Positions 8,137 through 17,495 of a stretch of DNA of 64,000 nucleotides are shown here, in pieces. Source of the DNA: an uncultured Muribaculaceae bacterium. Its GTDB lineage: Bacteria; Bacteroidota; Bacteroidia; Bacteroidales; Muribaculaceae. Both the position numbers and the translations under genes were made by a program. The number at the start of each line of letters is the position of its first letter. Positions within the stretch are counted from its first letter, which is position 1. The notes under the pieces are model-generated. The model searched no databases. It was not told where the DNA came from and saw nothing but the letters and a program-made list of their open reading frames with translations. The stretch is taken from the NCBI GenBank assembly GCA_910579035.1, contig CAJTSR010000005.1, positions 58,183 to 122,182 on the forward strand, read 5' to 3'.

Positions 8137-9231
8137 TTATTTGATTTTGTCGGAACGAAGCACTGCCACAGAGTCGAGGCCTTCTTTCACTTCCACGCGT
8201 ATACCGTCGCTCAGACCCGTCACCACGGGGCGACGCTCGAAGAGCTGCTGCGGCAGGCTGTCGGTCATAACATACACAAAGGTGCTGTCGCCCGAAAATT
8301 CGACCACGCTCTCCGGCACCGTGAGCACGTCGGCGGCTTTGGCGAGGCTCACCGTGGCGTTGGCGCTGTAACCGGCGCGCACGGCATCAACATTGTCGAG
8401 GGTCAGCGCCGCCTTGATTTCAAAGGTGTTGGCACCGCTCGTGTCTGTGCCTTTCGGCGCTATGTATTCTATCACGGCGGTAGGCGTCTGCTCGGGAAGG
8501 GCGCCGATGGTTATGCTCATAGGCATGCCCACGCTGAGGAGTCCAACCTCGGTTTCATCGACTTTGCCTTTGAATATGAGGTTGTTCATATCGGCCACGG
8601 TGGCAATGGTGGTTCCGTCGTTCATAGTGTTGGCCTGAATGACACTGCTACCCACCTTTACCGGCACGTCGAGCACAAGGCCGGTGATGGTGGCCCGCAC
8701 CAGGGTGTTGCTCTCCTTGGCGTTATACTGCGAAACGCCCTCGCGGACAATTCGGTAGGCGTCCTTTGCGGCGGCCAGTTCCTCCTTTGCCCGGTTGTAT
8801 GTCTTCTCGGCGTTCTCGTAGTCCTCGCGCGATATCACCTTCTTCTCATACAGGGCCTTCTCGCGCTCGAACTTCACGGTGGCGTCGGCAAGGTCGATTT
8901 CGGCCACGTTGACGCGTCCCTGCGCCGACGAAAGCTGCGACGCCTCGGGTATGACCTTGATACGCGCTATCACATCGCCGGCCTGCACGCGGTCGCCGGC
9001 CTCGACCTCTATCTCGCTTATGATGCCCGATATCTGGGGCTTGATGTCGATTTCGTCGCGCGGCTCAATCTTGCCCGTAAGCACCGTTGTGCGCTCTATG
9101 GTGGCTCGCGAGGGCGAAACGGTGGAGTAACGCACCTCCTCGTCCTGCGAATTTTTGTAAAGGTAGACGAATGTGCCTATAAAAACGAGGCCTATCACCG
9201 TCCAAAGCAAAATGCGAAAGAATTTTTTCAT
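8137..9231 (-). CDS. Efflux periplasmic adaptor (MacA/HlyD-type membrane fusion protein)
   Basis: 364 residues. One N-terminal membrane anchor (about 5-25) is followed by a beta-barrel/lipoyl module beginning VLTGKIEPRDEIDIKPQISG, a central alpha-helical hairpin (about 105-165, rich in Glu/Lys/Ala), the second lipoyl half (about 185-215) and a C-terminal beta domain. The adaptor bridges the inner membrane ABC permeases and the TolC channel. It sits 12 bases before tolC and 15 bases after the MacB-type permease, so it is co-transcribed. The combination with two MacB permeases points to an ATP-driven rather than an RND-driven pump. Confidence 0.9.
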   Translation of the reverse strand: MKKFFRILLWTVIGLVFIGTFVYLYKNSQDEEVRYSTVSPSRATIERTTVLTGKIEPRDEIDIKPQISGIISEIEVEAGDRVQAGDVIARIKVIPEASQLSSAQGRVNVAEIDLADATVKFEREKALYEKKVISREDYENAEKTYNRAKEELAAAKDAYRIVREGVSQYNAKESNTLVRATITGLVLDVPVKVGSSVIQANTMNDGTTIATVADMNNLIFKGKVDETEVGLLSVGMPMSITIGALPEQTPTAVIEYIAPKGTDTSGANTFEIKAALTLDNVDAVRAGYSANATVSLAKAADVLTVPESVVEFSGDSTFVYVMTDSLPQQLFERRPVVTGLSDGIRVEVKEGLDSVAVLRSDKIK

Positions 9232-9246
9232 AAGTATATGGTTTAT

Positions 9247-10494
9247 TTATTTGTCCCTGATAGCCTCTATCGGCTTGATGCGCATAGCCTTTATGGCCGG
9301 AAGCGTGCCGGCGGCGGAGCCGAGCACGAAGAAGGCGCCCACTATCACCATCGCCGTTACGAAATTTATCTGGAAGCCTGCGGCGCCGAGATTGGGGTCG
9401 AAAGTTGCCTTGTCGGCCACGCCGAGCACCAAGGAGGCAAAGCATACGCCTGAGATGCCGGCCACGAGCGTTAGCAGCACGCTCTCGGAGAGTACCTGCA
9501 CCGTGATATCGGCCGGCTTGGCGCCTATGGCACGCCTTACGCCAAATTCGTGGGTACGCTCCTTGACGATGATCCACATGATATTGCCCACGCCTATCAC
9601 CCCGGCCATAAGCGAGCTAAGCCCCACGAACAGCGCCAGCAGGCTTATGCCGAAAAACAGATTGTCGACCATCTCGAACATCTCCGAGATATCCATAAAG
9701 TTGACAGCACGCTCGTCGTCGGGGTGTATGGGGTGGTTTATGCCTATGGCGCGGCGCATGTACGGCTCGTTGTCGGAGGGCGAATGGCCCGGCAGCGATG
9801 TGTACATGAAGGCGTCAACGGCCGTTCCGCGATTGAAGGCCCGGCGCATGGTGCTCGCCGGGGCTATGAAGCTGTCGTCGACGCGACCCATAATCGAGGC
9901 CTGCGAGAGCTGCCCGGCTACGCCTACCACCTGAAAGTATATACCGTTCAGATTGAGATATTTGCCTATGGGCGACTCCTCGCCGAAAAGCTCCGTGGCC
10001 ATATTCTTGCCAACCACCACCACTTTGGCCGACGAACGGACATCGGACTCGTTGATAAAGCGGCCTTCGTATATCACCGTGAGGAGAATGTCGGAATAGG
10101 TCGCCTCGATGCCCAGACAGCGCCCGCGCTTGCTCTTGTCGGCATAAGCGGCACTGACGGAGACCATATTCACCTCGCTGGACGACTCTATGTAGGGGGC
10201 TATACGGCGTATGTTAGCCACGTCCTGCTCGTTCAGGCTCCAGTAGGAGCCTTTGTTGAAACCCTTGTATGATATACTGCGGGTGCCGGAGAAACAGCCG
10301 CCGAGGTTGGTGGCGAATCCTGCGAAATTGCGGCGCATAATTCCCTCAAAGCCGGAGGCTCCTCCCCACAGCATGGCAAGCATCGCCGTGCCCCAGAAGA
10401 TACCGAAGGCGGTAAGGAAGGTGCGGGTCTTGTTGCGGGAGAGCGTGGCAACTATCTCGCGCCAGTTCTCTATGTCGAAAAACGATGTTTTCAT
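9247..10494 (-). CDS. MacB-type ABC transporter permease (second copy)
   Basis: 415 residues with the MacB/FtsX layout: one N-terminal membrane segment (about 24-45), a large periplasmic domain (about 50-275), then three membrane segments near the C-terminus with the conserved loop KERTHEFGVRRAIGAKP. The end reads PIEAIRDK. It is paralogous to the permease just upstream (10503-11723), and the two probably form a heterodimer served by one ATPase. Spacing is 8 bases to the upstream gene and 15 to the adaptor gene. Confidence 0.88.
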   Translation of the reverse strand: MKTSFFDIENWREIVATLSRNKTRTFLTAFGIFWGTAMLAMLWGGASGFEGIMRRNFAGFATNLGGCFSGTRSISYKGFNKGSYWSLNEQDVANIRRIAPYIESSSEVNMVSVSAAYADKSKRGRCLGIEATYSDILLTVIYEGRFINESDVRSSAKVVVVGKNMATELFGEESPIGKYLNLNGIYFQVVGVAGQLSQASIMGRVDDSFIAPASTMRRAFNRGTAVDAFMYTSLPGHSPSDNEPYMRRAIGINHPIHPDDERAVNFMDISEMFEMVDNLFFGISLLALFVGLSSLMAGVIGVGNIMWIIVKERTHEFGVRRAIGAKPADITVQVLSESVLLTLVAGISGVCFASLVLGVADKATFDPNLGAAGFQINFVTAMVIVGAFFVLGSAAGTLPAIKAMRIKPIEAIRDK

Positions 10495-10502
10495 AGCTGT
10501 GA

Positions 10503-11723
10503 CTATTCGTCGCGGAGAGCTTCCACGGGTTTTACCTTAATTGCTTTCAAAGCCGGGAACAATCCGGCCACGGCACCGGCCACTATCAGCGCCACGGTTA
10601 CCTTTACGGCTATCGACATATCCACGGTGGGATTCCTGAAGCCCTCCACATCGCCTATCACCGAGGCTATGATCTGAAGCACGAATGTTCCCGCCACTAT
10701 GCCTATGTAGCCGAAGATAGCGGTGACAGCCACACTCTCCGCAAGAATCTGGGCAAGTACCGAGCGGGGCTTGGCGCCGATGGCACGGCGGATGCCTATC
10801 TCGTGGGTACGCTCGCGCACCGACACAAACATTATGTTGCTCACACCCACTATGCCCGTCAGCAGCGTGAAGATGCCTATCACCCACACGGCCAGCTCGA
10901 GGTAGCGGTTTGCGGCCTTGTTGGTGAGGTAGCTCGTGAAACTGTTCCACACCCATACGGCGTTGGGGTCGTCGGGATGGAACTCGTGGCGCTGGGCGAG
11001 CGTGGTGCGTATGGATTTCTCGGCAGCCTTGCCGTCGGCCTCGGTTTCAAGACCTTCGACGGTGACGTCGAGCTCGTATGCATCGTCGGTATTCCCGGTA
11101 ACGGCCTTGTAGGCAGTGTACGGCACCATGCTCTGCGAGCGCCAGCGGTGGTCGTAGACCCCTGCCACCGTCCATGCCAGCCCGAGGCTCTGCACGGTCT
11201 TGCCCACGGCCAGGGAATCGCTGCCGAACAGCAGGCGGGCGTTTTTCGCCGCCAGCACAATCACGCGGCGGGCATCGGCAATGTCGCGTTCGTTTATAAA
11301 GCGGCCGTGGCTCATCTCTATTCCGTTTGTTGCCTGCGCCCCGGGGTATACGGCCTCGAAGCCGTTGGTAAGCACATCGAGCGAGGTGCTTATCCTGGCA
11401 GTGTCGACACTGGCGAAAGCTATCACGTTGCTCACCTTGCCGGGATTGTCGTTGAGTATGGCGTCTATATCGCTGCTTTTAAGGCCGATATACCGGCCGT
11501 CCTTGTATCCTTTGTAGGGCATCGAGGTGACACCGCTCCAGAAGCTTATCACGTTGTTGCTCTGCGAGCTCATGGCGTGTTCGAAATAATTTGTGACGCC
11601 ACGGCTTGCCCCGAGCAGCACTATGAGCATGAATATGCCCCACGACACCGATATGCCCGTGAGAACGGTGCGCAGGCGGTTGTTGCGCAGGGTCTGGCCG
11701 ATTTCTCTTACAAGGTCAAACAT
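10503..11723 (-). CDS. MacB-type ABC transporter permease (first copy)
   Basis: 406 residues with an N-terminal membrane segment, a periplasmic MacB_PCD-like domain and three C-terminal membrane segments. The characteristic cytoplasmic loop RERTHEIGIRRAIGAKP and the terminal PVEALRDE match the MacB permease family. The start overlaps the ATPase stop by 8 bases, consistent with coupled translation. It likely pairs with the following permease. Confidence 0.88.
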   Translation of the reverse strand: MFDLVREIGQTLRNNRLRTVLTGISVSWGIFMLIVLLGASRGVTNYFEHAMSSQSNNVISFWSGVTSMPYKGYKDGRYIGLKSSDIDAILNDNPGKVSNVIAFASVDTARISTSLDVLTNGFEAVYPGAQATNGIEMSHGRFINERDIADARRVIVLAAKNARLLFGSDSLAVGKTVQSLGLAWTVAGVYDHRWRSQSMVPYTAYKAVTGNTDDAYELDVTVEGLETEADGKAAEKSIRTTLAQRHEFHPDDPNAVWVWNSFTSYLTNKAANRYLELAVWVIGIFTLLTGIVGVSNIMFVSVRERTHEIGIRRAIGAKPRSVLAQILAESVAVTAIFGYIGIVAGTFVLQIIASVIGDVEGFRNPTVDMSIAVKVTVALIVAGAVAGLFPALKAIKVKPVEALRDE

Positions 11724-12387
11724 TGTCGTTGTTTATTTCGCCGTCAACGATTCGGATTATCCTGTTTGTGGCCGCTCCCACGCCGGGGTCGTGAGTCACA
11801 ATCACTATCGTCATACCCTCGGCATTAAGACGGCGGAACACCTCCATCACTTCCTTTGAAGTATGGCTGTCGAGCGCGCCGGTAGGCTCGTCGGCAAGTA
11901 TTATCGACGGATTGGTGACAAGGGCGCGAGCTATGGCCACACGCTGCTTCTGGCCGCCCGACAGCTCGCCCGGCAGGTGGTGGGCGCGGTCGGCAAGCCC
12001 CATACGCTCAAGCTGCTCCATTGCCATGGCGTTGCGCTTGCGGCGTCCTATCCCCTGATAAAACAGCGGCAGGGCCACATTCTCGAGGGCATTCTTGTAG
12101 TTTATAAGGTTGAACGACTGGAACACGAAGCCTATCAGCCTGTTGCGCAACTCTGCGGCACGGTTCTCGCTGAGATTCTTTATCTCAACGCCGTCGAGGA
12201 GATAGTCGCCGCTGTCGTAGTTGTCGAGTATTCCCAGAATATTCAGCAAAGTCGACTTGCCCGAACCGGAAGCACCCATTATGGACACGAGTTCGCCACG
12301 CTCTATTTCAAGATTAATATCCTTTAGAACATGGAGGGGCACGACGCCCGGATAAGTCTTGTTTACATCTCGAAGAGTGATAATCAT
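11716..12387 (-). CDS. ABC transporter ATP-binding protein (MacB/LolD-type)
   Basis: 223 residues from the ATG at 12387 (MIITLRDVNK). A longer frame upstream lacks family similarity and runs through the intergenic region. Walker A GASGSGKST (38-46), Q-loop at FVFQ, signature LSGGQKQ (142-148), Walker B IILADEP (162-168) and a downstream H-loop VTHD are all intact. It energises the two MacB-type permeases encoded next and is the first gene of the efflux operon. Divergent lysA lies 274 bases away. Confidence 0.9.
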   Translation of the reverse strand: MIITLRDVNKTYPGVVPLHVLKDINLEIERGELVSIMGASGSGKSTLLNILGILDNYDSGDYLLDGVEIKNLSENRAAELRNRLIGFVFQSFNLINYKNALENVALPLFYQGIGRRKRNAMAMEQLERMGLADRAHHLPGELSGGQKQRVAIARALVTNPSIILADEPTGALDSHTSKEVMEVFRRLNAEGMTIVIVTHDPGVGAATNRIIRIVDGEINNDNV

Positions 12388-12485
12388 TGTCTTTATACGA
12401 CTGTAGATGGTTGAAACGTATGTGTTAGATACCAATAAGACGCCACTACGGGGCCGATAATTACACCCGCCTGCAATTTTTTCGC

Positions 12486-12503
12486 ACAATTTCATCAAAT
12501 TGT
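12486..12503. promoter_or_regulatory. Perfect inverted repeat, candidate operator
   Basis: ACAATTT-CATC-AAATTGT is a perfect 7-bp inverted repeat in the gap between the efflux operon and lysA. Its size and position fit a dimeric repressor site; no regulator gene is adjacent, so this is speculative. Confidence 0.3.
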
Positions 12504-12567
12504 CCCTAATCCCACTGTTTTTGGAAGAGGGGTGAGCAAGCGGGGAGGGCGTTTGGGATATTTTGTG

Positions 12568-12576
12568 TAACTTTGC
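12568..12576 (+). promoter_or_regulatory. -7 promoter element of lysA
   Basis: TAACTTTGC matches TAnnTTTGC exactly, 85 bases before the lysA ATG. No clear -33 TTTG at the usual spacing. Confidence 0.5.
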
Positions 12577-12661
12577 AGGATTTTTCGCGGTTATGGTCCT
12601 TGATTTCAGGATTGCGGCCGTTTTCACACAGCATAGTTATCACCGATATACGATTAGATTT

Positions 12662-13810
12662 ATGACAGGATTTCCCTTGCAGACATTCCTCGACACTCCC
12701 ACTCCCTTCTATTACTACGACATGGAGCTGCTTGCCAAGACGCTGGACGCCATCGGCTCGGCAGCCCCCGAAAAGGAACTTTGCGTGCATTATGCCGTCA
12801 AAGCCAACTGCAATCCTGCCATTCTCAAATTCATTGCCGGACGCGGACTCGGAGCCGACTGCGTGAGCGGCGGCGAGATACGCGCGGCACTGGAGGCCGG
12901 TTTCCCGGCTGCCAAGATTGTGTTTGCCGGCGTGGGCAAGACCGATTCTGAGATAAACTTCGCCCTCGACTGTGGCATAGGCTGCTTCAATGTGGAGTCC
13001 ATACCCGAACTGGAGGTAATCAACGAACTGGCATCGGCACGCGGGCTGACGGCCAATATCGCCCTGCGCGTGAACCCCGATATCGACGCCCACACCCACC
13101 ACTATATCACCACCGGGCTGGAGGAAAACAAATTCGGCATAGCGCTCGAAATGCTCGACGAGGCCATTGCCTGCTGCATGAGGCATACGGGGCTGCACCT
13201 CGCCGGGCTGCATTTCCATATCGGCTCGCAGATAACCATCAACGAGCCTTTCGTGATTCTGTGCGAGCGCGTCAACTCCCTTATCGAGCGATATGCCGAC
13301 CAAGGAATCAACTTCGAGTATATCAACGTGGGAGGAGGCCTCGGCGTGGATTACGACAATCCCGATGCCAACCCCGTGCCTGATTTCGAGTCGTATTTCG
13401 GCACTTTCCGCAAGCACCTCGCGCTGCGCCCCGGCCAGTCGCTACACTTCGAGCTTGGCCGCGCGGTGACGGCGCAATGCGGCTCGCTGATAAGCCGCGT
13501 ACTGTATGTAAAAGAGGGAGTTGACCGCAAATTCGTGATAGCAGACGCCGGCATGACCGACCTTATACGCCCCGCCTTGTACGGCGCGCACCATCTTGTG
13601 CAGAACATCACCTCGACAGCAGAAAACACAGAGAAATACGACGTGGTAGGGCCTATCTGCGAATCGTCGGACTGCTTCGGCAGCGGCGAAACACTGCCTG
13701 AAACGCGCCGCGGCGACCTGCTCGCATTCAGGACAGCCGGAGCCTACGGCGAGGTTATGGCATCGCGATATAACTGCCGCAATCTGCCCGGCGCAGTGTT
13801 CGGCAAGTAG
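12662..13810 (+). CDS. lysA: Diaminopimelate decarboxylase
   Basis: 382 residues from the ATG at 12662 (MTGFPLQTFLD). The frame is open further upstream but without family similarity. LysA converts meso-diaminopimelate to lysine with pyridoxal phosphate. The PLP lysine is in HYAVKAN (K47), the glycine loop is in NVGGGLGVDY, HFHIGSQI is the conserved mid-protein motif, and the substrate-site motif CESSDCFG is near residues 338-345. Length is normal for single-domain LysA. It is divergent from the efflux operon. Confidence 0.93.
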   Translation: MTGFPLQTFLDTPTPFYYYDMELLAKTLDAIGSAAPEKELCVHYAVKANCNPAILKFIAGRGLGADCVSGGEIRAALEAGFPAAKIVFAGVGKTDSEINFALDCGIGCFNVESIPELEVINELASARGLTANIALRVNPDIDAHTHHYITTGLEENKFGIALEMLDEAIACCMRHTGLHLAGLHFHIGSQITINEPFVILCERVNSLIERYADQGINFEYINVGGGLGVDYDNPDANPVPDFESYFGTFRKHLALRPGQSLHFELGRAVTAQCGSLISRVLYVKEGVDRKFVIADAGMTDLIRPALYGAHHLVQNITSTAENTEKYDVVGPICESSDCFGSGETLPETRRGDLLAFRTAGAYGEVMASRYNCRNLPGAVFGK

Positions 13811-13857
13811 ATGAAAGCCCCGACAATTTTTCGCGGCATAAGCCGTTGTATAATCAT

Positions 13858-15273
13858 ATGAGCCGCAACCTTCCAGACGGTTTCAGAGCCGTGCTCGACG
13901 ACGCCATAGGCTGCGCCGAGGCCGCACGCCTTGTCCTCGCTCTCGGCGAGAGCGAGCCGTCGCTGTCAGCGAGAGCCAATCCGCTCAAAGGCGCCGCGCC
14001 GCTCGCCGGCTCCGACACCGTGCCCTGGCACACGGGAGGCTTCTACCTGCCGGAGCGCCCCCTCTTCGCCGCCGACCCGGCATGGCACGCGGGCGCCTAC
14101 TACGTGCAGGACGCCTCCTCGATGGCTGTCGGCACCCTCGCGGCATATCTGAGGGCCAAGTACTTCGACTCCCGCGGCGACCTCCGCTATCTCGACGCCT
14201 GCGCCGCTCCCGGCGGCAAGACTATCGGAGCGATCGAGGCGCTCGGCAAGGAGGCATACGTGGTGGCCAACGAGGCCGACCCGCGCCGCGCCGCCATACT
14301 GGCCGAGAACCTCGCCAAGCACGGAGCGCCGGGCGTTGCCGTGACAGTTGGGCCGGCAGAGCGTTTCTCGGCCCTGCCGTCGGCATTCGACATCATCGCG
14401 GCCGACGCTCCCTGCTCCGGCGAGGGCATGATGCGCAAAGAGCCGGTGGCCGTGGAGCAATGGTCGCCGACGCTGATAGAAAGCTGCGCGGCCATGCAGC
14501 GCTCCATTGTCGAAAGCCTGTGGAAGGCGCTCAAGCCCGGCGGTTTCTTCATATACAGCACATGCACCTTCAACCGCCGCGAGGACGAGGACGTGGCACG
14601 CCATATGGCCGAACAGCTCGGCGCCGAGCCTGTCGCACTGCCTATGGAGCTGTTCCCCGGAGCCTTGCCCGGCGAGGACGCCCACTGCTGCCGCTTCCTT
14701 CCGGGCCGCGTGAGAGGCGAAGGCCTCTTCATAGCCCTGCTGCGCAAGCCCGACGGGGAGGCTTGCTCCAAAAAGACATCCAAAAAGCGAGGGACTAACA
14801 CGCAACGCCCCATGCCCTCTCTGGCCGAATTTGCCAAAGACCACATAGACAGCGCCGGGCGGTTCTGCGTGGCAGGCGACAGCCTCGTGCCACGCGCACA
14901 CGCCGAATTTGCGGCATCTCTTGCCGCCGCCGTGCGCCCGCTGAGCATCGGCCTGCGCCCTGCCGAACTGAAAGGGCGCTCGCTCGCCCCGACGCACATG
15001 CTCGCCATGTCGTCGGTTCTCGCCGCCGGGTCGTTACCCTCGGCCGAACTCGACTATGCCTCCGCTCTGGCGTACCTGCGCGGCGAATCGCTGTCCGACG
15101 TGCCCGACGGCCTGCCGCAAGGCTATTTCACCCCGCTATGGCACGGAATCCCCCTCGGCTTTGCCAAGAACATAGGGCGCCGTGCCAATAATCTCTATCC
15201 TGACCCTCTCCGCCTGCGTCTGGGCGCCGACAAGCTTCCCGCCTCGGCTCCCGCTCCAATCGTTGATTTATGA
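13858..15273 (+). CDS. RsmF/NOP2-type RNA m5C methyltransferase
   Basis: 471 residues from the ATG at 13858; the frame also has an in-frame TTG at 13846. It contains a Rossmann SAM site DACAAPGGK (113-121), the catalytic pair of cysteines in PCSG (C186) and TCTF (C236), and a C-terminal extension of the RsmF type. Such enzymes make m5C in 16S rRNA, releasing the product through the second cysteine. Its stop overlaps the following ABC exporter start by 4 bases (ATGA). Relatively high Ala and Arg content follows the GC-rich composition. Confidence 0.88.
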   Translation: MSRNLPDGFRAVLDDAIGCAEAARLVLALGESEPSLSARANPLKGAAPLAGSDTVPWHTGGFYLPERPLFAADPAWHAGAYYVQDASSMAVGTLAAYLRAKYFDSRGDLRYLDACAAPGGKTIGAIEALGKEAYVVANEADPRRAAILAENLAKHGAPGVAVTVGPAERFSALPSAFDIIAADAPCSGEGMMRKEPVAVEQWSPTLIESCAAMQRSIVESLWKALKPGGFFIYSTCTFNRREDEDVARHMAEQLGAEPVALPMELFPGALPGEDAHCCRFLPGRVRGEGLFIALLRKPDGEACSKKTSKKRGTNTQRPMPSLAEFAKDHIDSAGRFCVAGDSLVPRAHAEFAASLAAAVRPLSIGLRPAELKGRSLAPTHMLAMSSVLAAGSLPSAELDYASALAYLRGESLSDVPDGLPQGYFTPLWHGIPLGFAKNIGRRANNLYPDPLRLRLGADKLPASAPAPIVDL

Positions 15274-17114
15274 AAGACTTTATAAAAATACTCCGCCGCT
15301 TTGTGCCGCCGTACAAGAAATACTTGGCACTCAACATACTCTTCAACATACTTGCGGCATTCCTCACGCTATTCTCCTTCGCCCTGATAATCCCGATTCT
15401 GGAGATGCTCTTCAAAATCAACGACACGGTGTATTCCTATATGCCGATGGGTACGGGCGACTTCAAAGACGTGCTTGTCAACAACTTCTACTACTACATA
15501 CAACAGTCGGTGGTCGACTGGGGCCCGTCGGTGACTCTGGCGCTACTCGCGGCCGCCCTCGTGGTGATGACGGCGCTCAAGACCGGCGCCACATACCTCA
15601 GCTCATACTTCATAATCCCGCTCCGTTCGGGCATTGTCCGCGACCTGCGCAACTATATGTTCGACAAGGTGACAGTGCTGCCCATCGGATTCTTTACCTC
15701 CGAGCGCAAGGGCGACGTCATGGCGCGTATGAGCGGCGACGTTGCCGAGATAGAGTTTTCCATAATGTCGTCGCTCGACATGTTCTTCAAGAACCCGGTG
15801 ATGATCATAGTGTGCCTCACCATGATGGTGGCCATATCGTGGCAACTCACCATATTCGTGTTCATACTCCTGCCCATAGCCGGTCTGGCCATGGGCAAGG
15901 CCGGGCGCAAGCTCAAGCGCACGTCATTCGAGGGGCAGACGCAGTGGGGCGTGCTGATGTCGACCATAGAGGAAACCCTCGGCGGCCTGCGCATAGTCAA
16001 GGCCTTCAACGCCGAGGAAAAAGTGCGCCGCCGCTTCCACGCCGAAAACCAGGTGTTCTACCGCCTGTCGAACTCCGTGGCACGCCGCCAGTCGCTCGCC
16101 CACCCGCTGAGCGAACTGCTCGGCACCACCGCCATAGCGATAATACTATGGTTCGGCGGCAGCCTCATACTCGGCGGCCACACAGCCCTCGACGCCCCGA
16201 AGTTTATCTACTATATGATAATCTTCTACAGCATCATAAATCCGGCCAAGGACCTCTCCAAAGCCGTATATTCGATACAGAAGGGACTGGCGTCGATGGA
16301 GCGTGTCGACAAGATACTCGATGCCCGCAACCCCATCGTCGACCCCTCCTCGCCCAAGCCGCTGCCCGCAGGCGGCGCCGGCATACGCTTCGACAATGTG
16401 GATTTCAGCTACGACGGCAACACCGACGTGCTCCGCGACATCAACCTCGAGATAGCGCCGGGAGCCACCGTGGCGCTCGTAGGACAGTCCGGTTCCGGCA
16501 AATCGACCCTCGCCGACCTCATACCGCGCTTCTACGACCCCACGCGGGGACGGATACTTATCGACGGCACTGATATCCGCGACCTGCGGGTGCACGACCT
16601 GCGCTCGCTGATGGGCAATGTCAACCAAGAGGCCATACTCTTCAACGACACCATTTTCAACAACATAGCCTTCGGCGTGGCTGAGGCCACGCTCGACGAG
16701 GTTCGCGCCGCCGCCCGCATAGCCAATGCCGACGACTTCATTATGGCCACCGACGACGGATACGACACCGTTGTCGGCGACCGAGGCTGCCGCCTGTCGG
16801 GAGGACAGCGCCAACGCCTCTCCATAGCCCGCGCCATACTCAAAAACCCATCGGTGCTGATACTCGACGAGGCCACCTCCGCCCTCGACAGCGAGAGCGA
16901 GGCCCTTGTGCAGCAGGCTCTCGACCGCCTTATGAAAGGCCGCACCACCCTGGTGATAGCGCACCGCCTCTCTACAGTGCGCAATGCCGACCTCATATGC
17001 GTGCTACACGAAGGGCGTATAGTCGAAGCCGGCACACACGCCGAACTCCTCGCCCCGGACGCGGCAGGATTCTACCGCCGACTCGTAGAAATGCAATCGC
17101 TCGCCCAAGCATAG
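15270..17114 (+). CDS. MsbA-like ABC exporter, fused membrane and ATPase domains
   Basis: 614 residues. Six membrane segments (about 20-335) precede a nucleotide-binding domain with Walker A GQSGSGKST (near 405-413), signature LSGGQRQR (near 508), Walker B LILDEATS and H-loop IAHRLS. The membrane coupling region has NPVMIIVCLTMM and the ERKGDVMARMSGDVAEIE motif common in lipid A-core flippases of the MsbA type. It probably works as a homodimer in the inner membrane moving lipid or lipopolysaccharide precursors. It starts within the end of the methyltransferase gene and is followed 6 bases later by the DUF486 gene. Confidence 0.85.
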   Translation: MKDFIKILRRFVPPYKKYLALNILFNILAAFLTLFSFALIIPILEMLFKINDTVYSYMPMGTGDFKDVLVNNFYYYIQQSVVDWGPSVTLALLAAALVVMTALKTGATYLSSYFIIPLRSGIVRDLRNYMFDKVTVLPIGFFTSERKGDVMARMSGDVAEIEFSIMSSLDMFFKNPVMIIVCLTMMVAISWQLTIFVFILLPIAGLAMGKAGRKLKRTSFEGQTQWGVLMSTIEETLGGLRIVKAFNAEEKVRRRFHAENQVFYRLSNSVARRQSLAHPLSELLGTTAIAIILWFGGSLILGGHTALDAPKFIYYMIIFYSIINPAKDLSKAVYSIQKGLASMERVDKILDARNPIVDPSSPKPLPAGGAGIRFDNVDFSYDGNTDVLRDINLEIAPGATVALVGQSGSGKSTLADLIPRFYDPTRGRILIDGTDIRDLRVHDLRSLMGNVNQEAILFNDTIFNNIAFGVAEATLDEVRAAARIANADDFIMATDDGYDTVVGDRGCRLSGGQRQRLSIARAILKNPSVLILDEATSALDSESEALVQQALDRLMKGRTTLVIAHRLSTVRNADLICVLHEGRIVEAGTHAELLAPDAAGFYRRLVEMQSLAQA

Positions 17115-17120
17115 ACCACG

Positions 17121-17495
17121 ATGAAAAACGCCATTATCACAATCGTACTGTTGGTAGTATCGAACATTTTCATGACATTCGCATGGTACGGCCATCTCAA
17201 GCTGCAACAGATGAAGATAATATCTTCCAACACGCCGCTTTATGCCGTAATCCTGCTGTCGTGGGGCATCGCCTTGGCTGAATACAGCTGCCAGGTGCCC
17301 GCAAACCGCCTCGGATTCGCCGGAAACGGCGGCGCATTCTCCCTGATGCAGCTCAAGGTCATACAGGAAGCCATCACCCTGATTATCTTCACGGTATTCA
17401 CCGTGGTATTCTTCAAGGGCGAGGCTTTGCAGTGGAACCACTTTGCCGCCTTCGTATGCCTCATAGCCGCCGTCTACTTCGTGTTCATGAAATGA
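17121..17495 (+). CDS. DUF486 / DMT-family small membrane protein
   Basis: 124 residues, almost entirely four hydrophobic helices (about 3-22, 40-57, 72-96, 102-122). Conserved DUF486 features include FMTFAWYGHLK, SWGIALAEY and the Asn/Arg-rich loop CQVPANRLGF. The family is small and related to drug/metabolite transporters; its substrate is unknown. It is linked to purN by a 4-base ATGA overlap and probably shares the transcript starting at or before the RNA methyltransferase. Confidence 0.85.
   Translation: MKNAIITIVLLVVSNIFMTFAWYGHLKLQQMKIISSNTPLYAVILLSWGIALAEYSCQVPANRLGFAGNGGAFSLMQLKVIQEAITLIIFTVFTVVFFKGEALQWNHFAAFVCLIAAVYFVFMK

Noticed and set aside
7834..9453. 539-codon plus-strand open frame
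   Set aside because: Antisense to the tolC and membrane fusion genes, which have clear family motifs.
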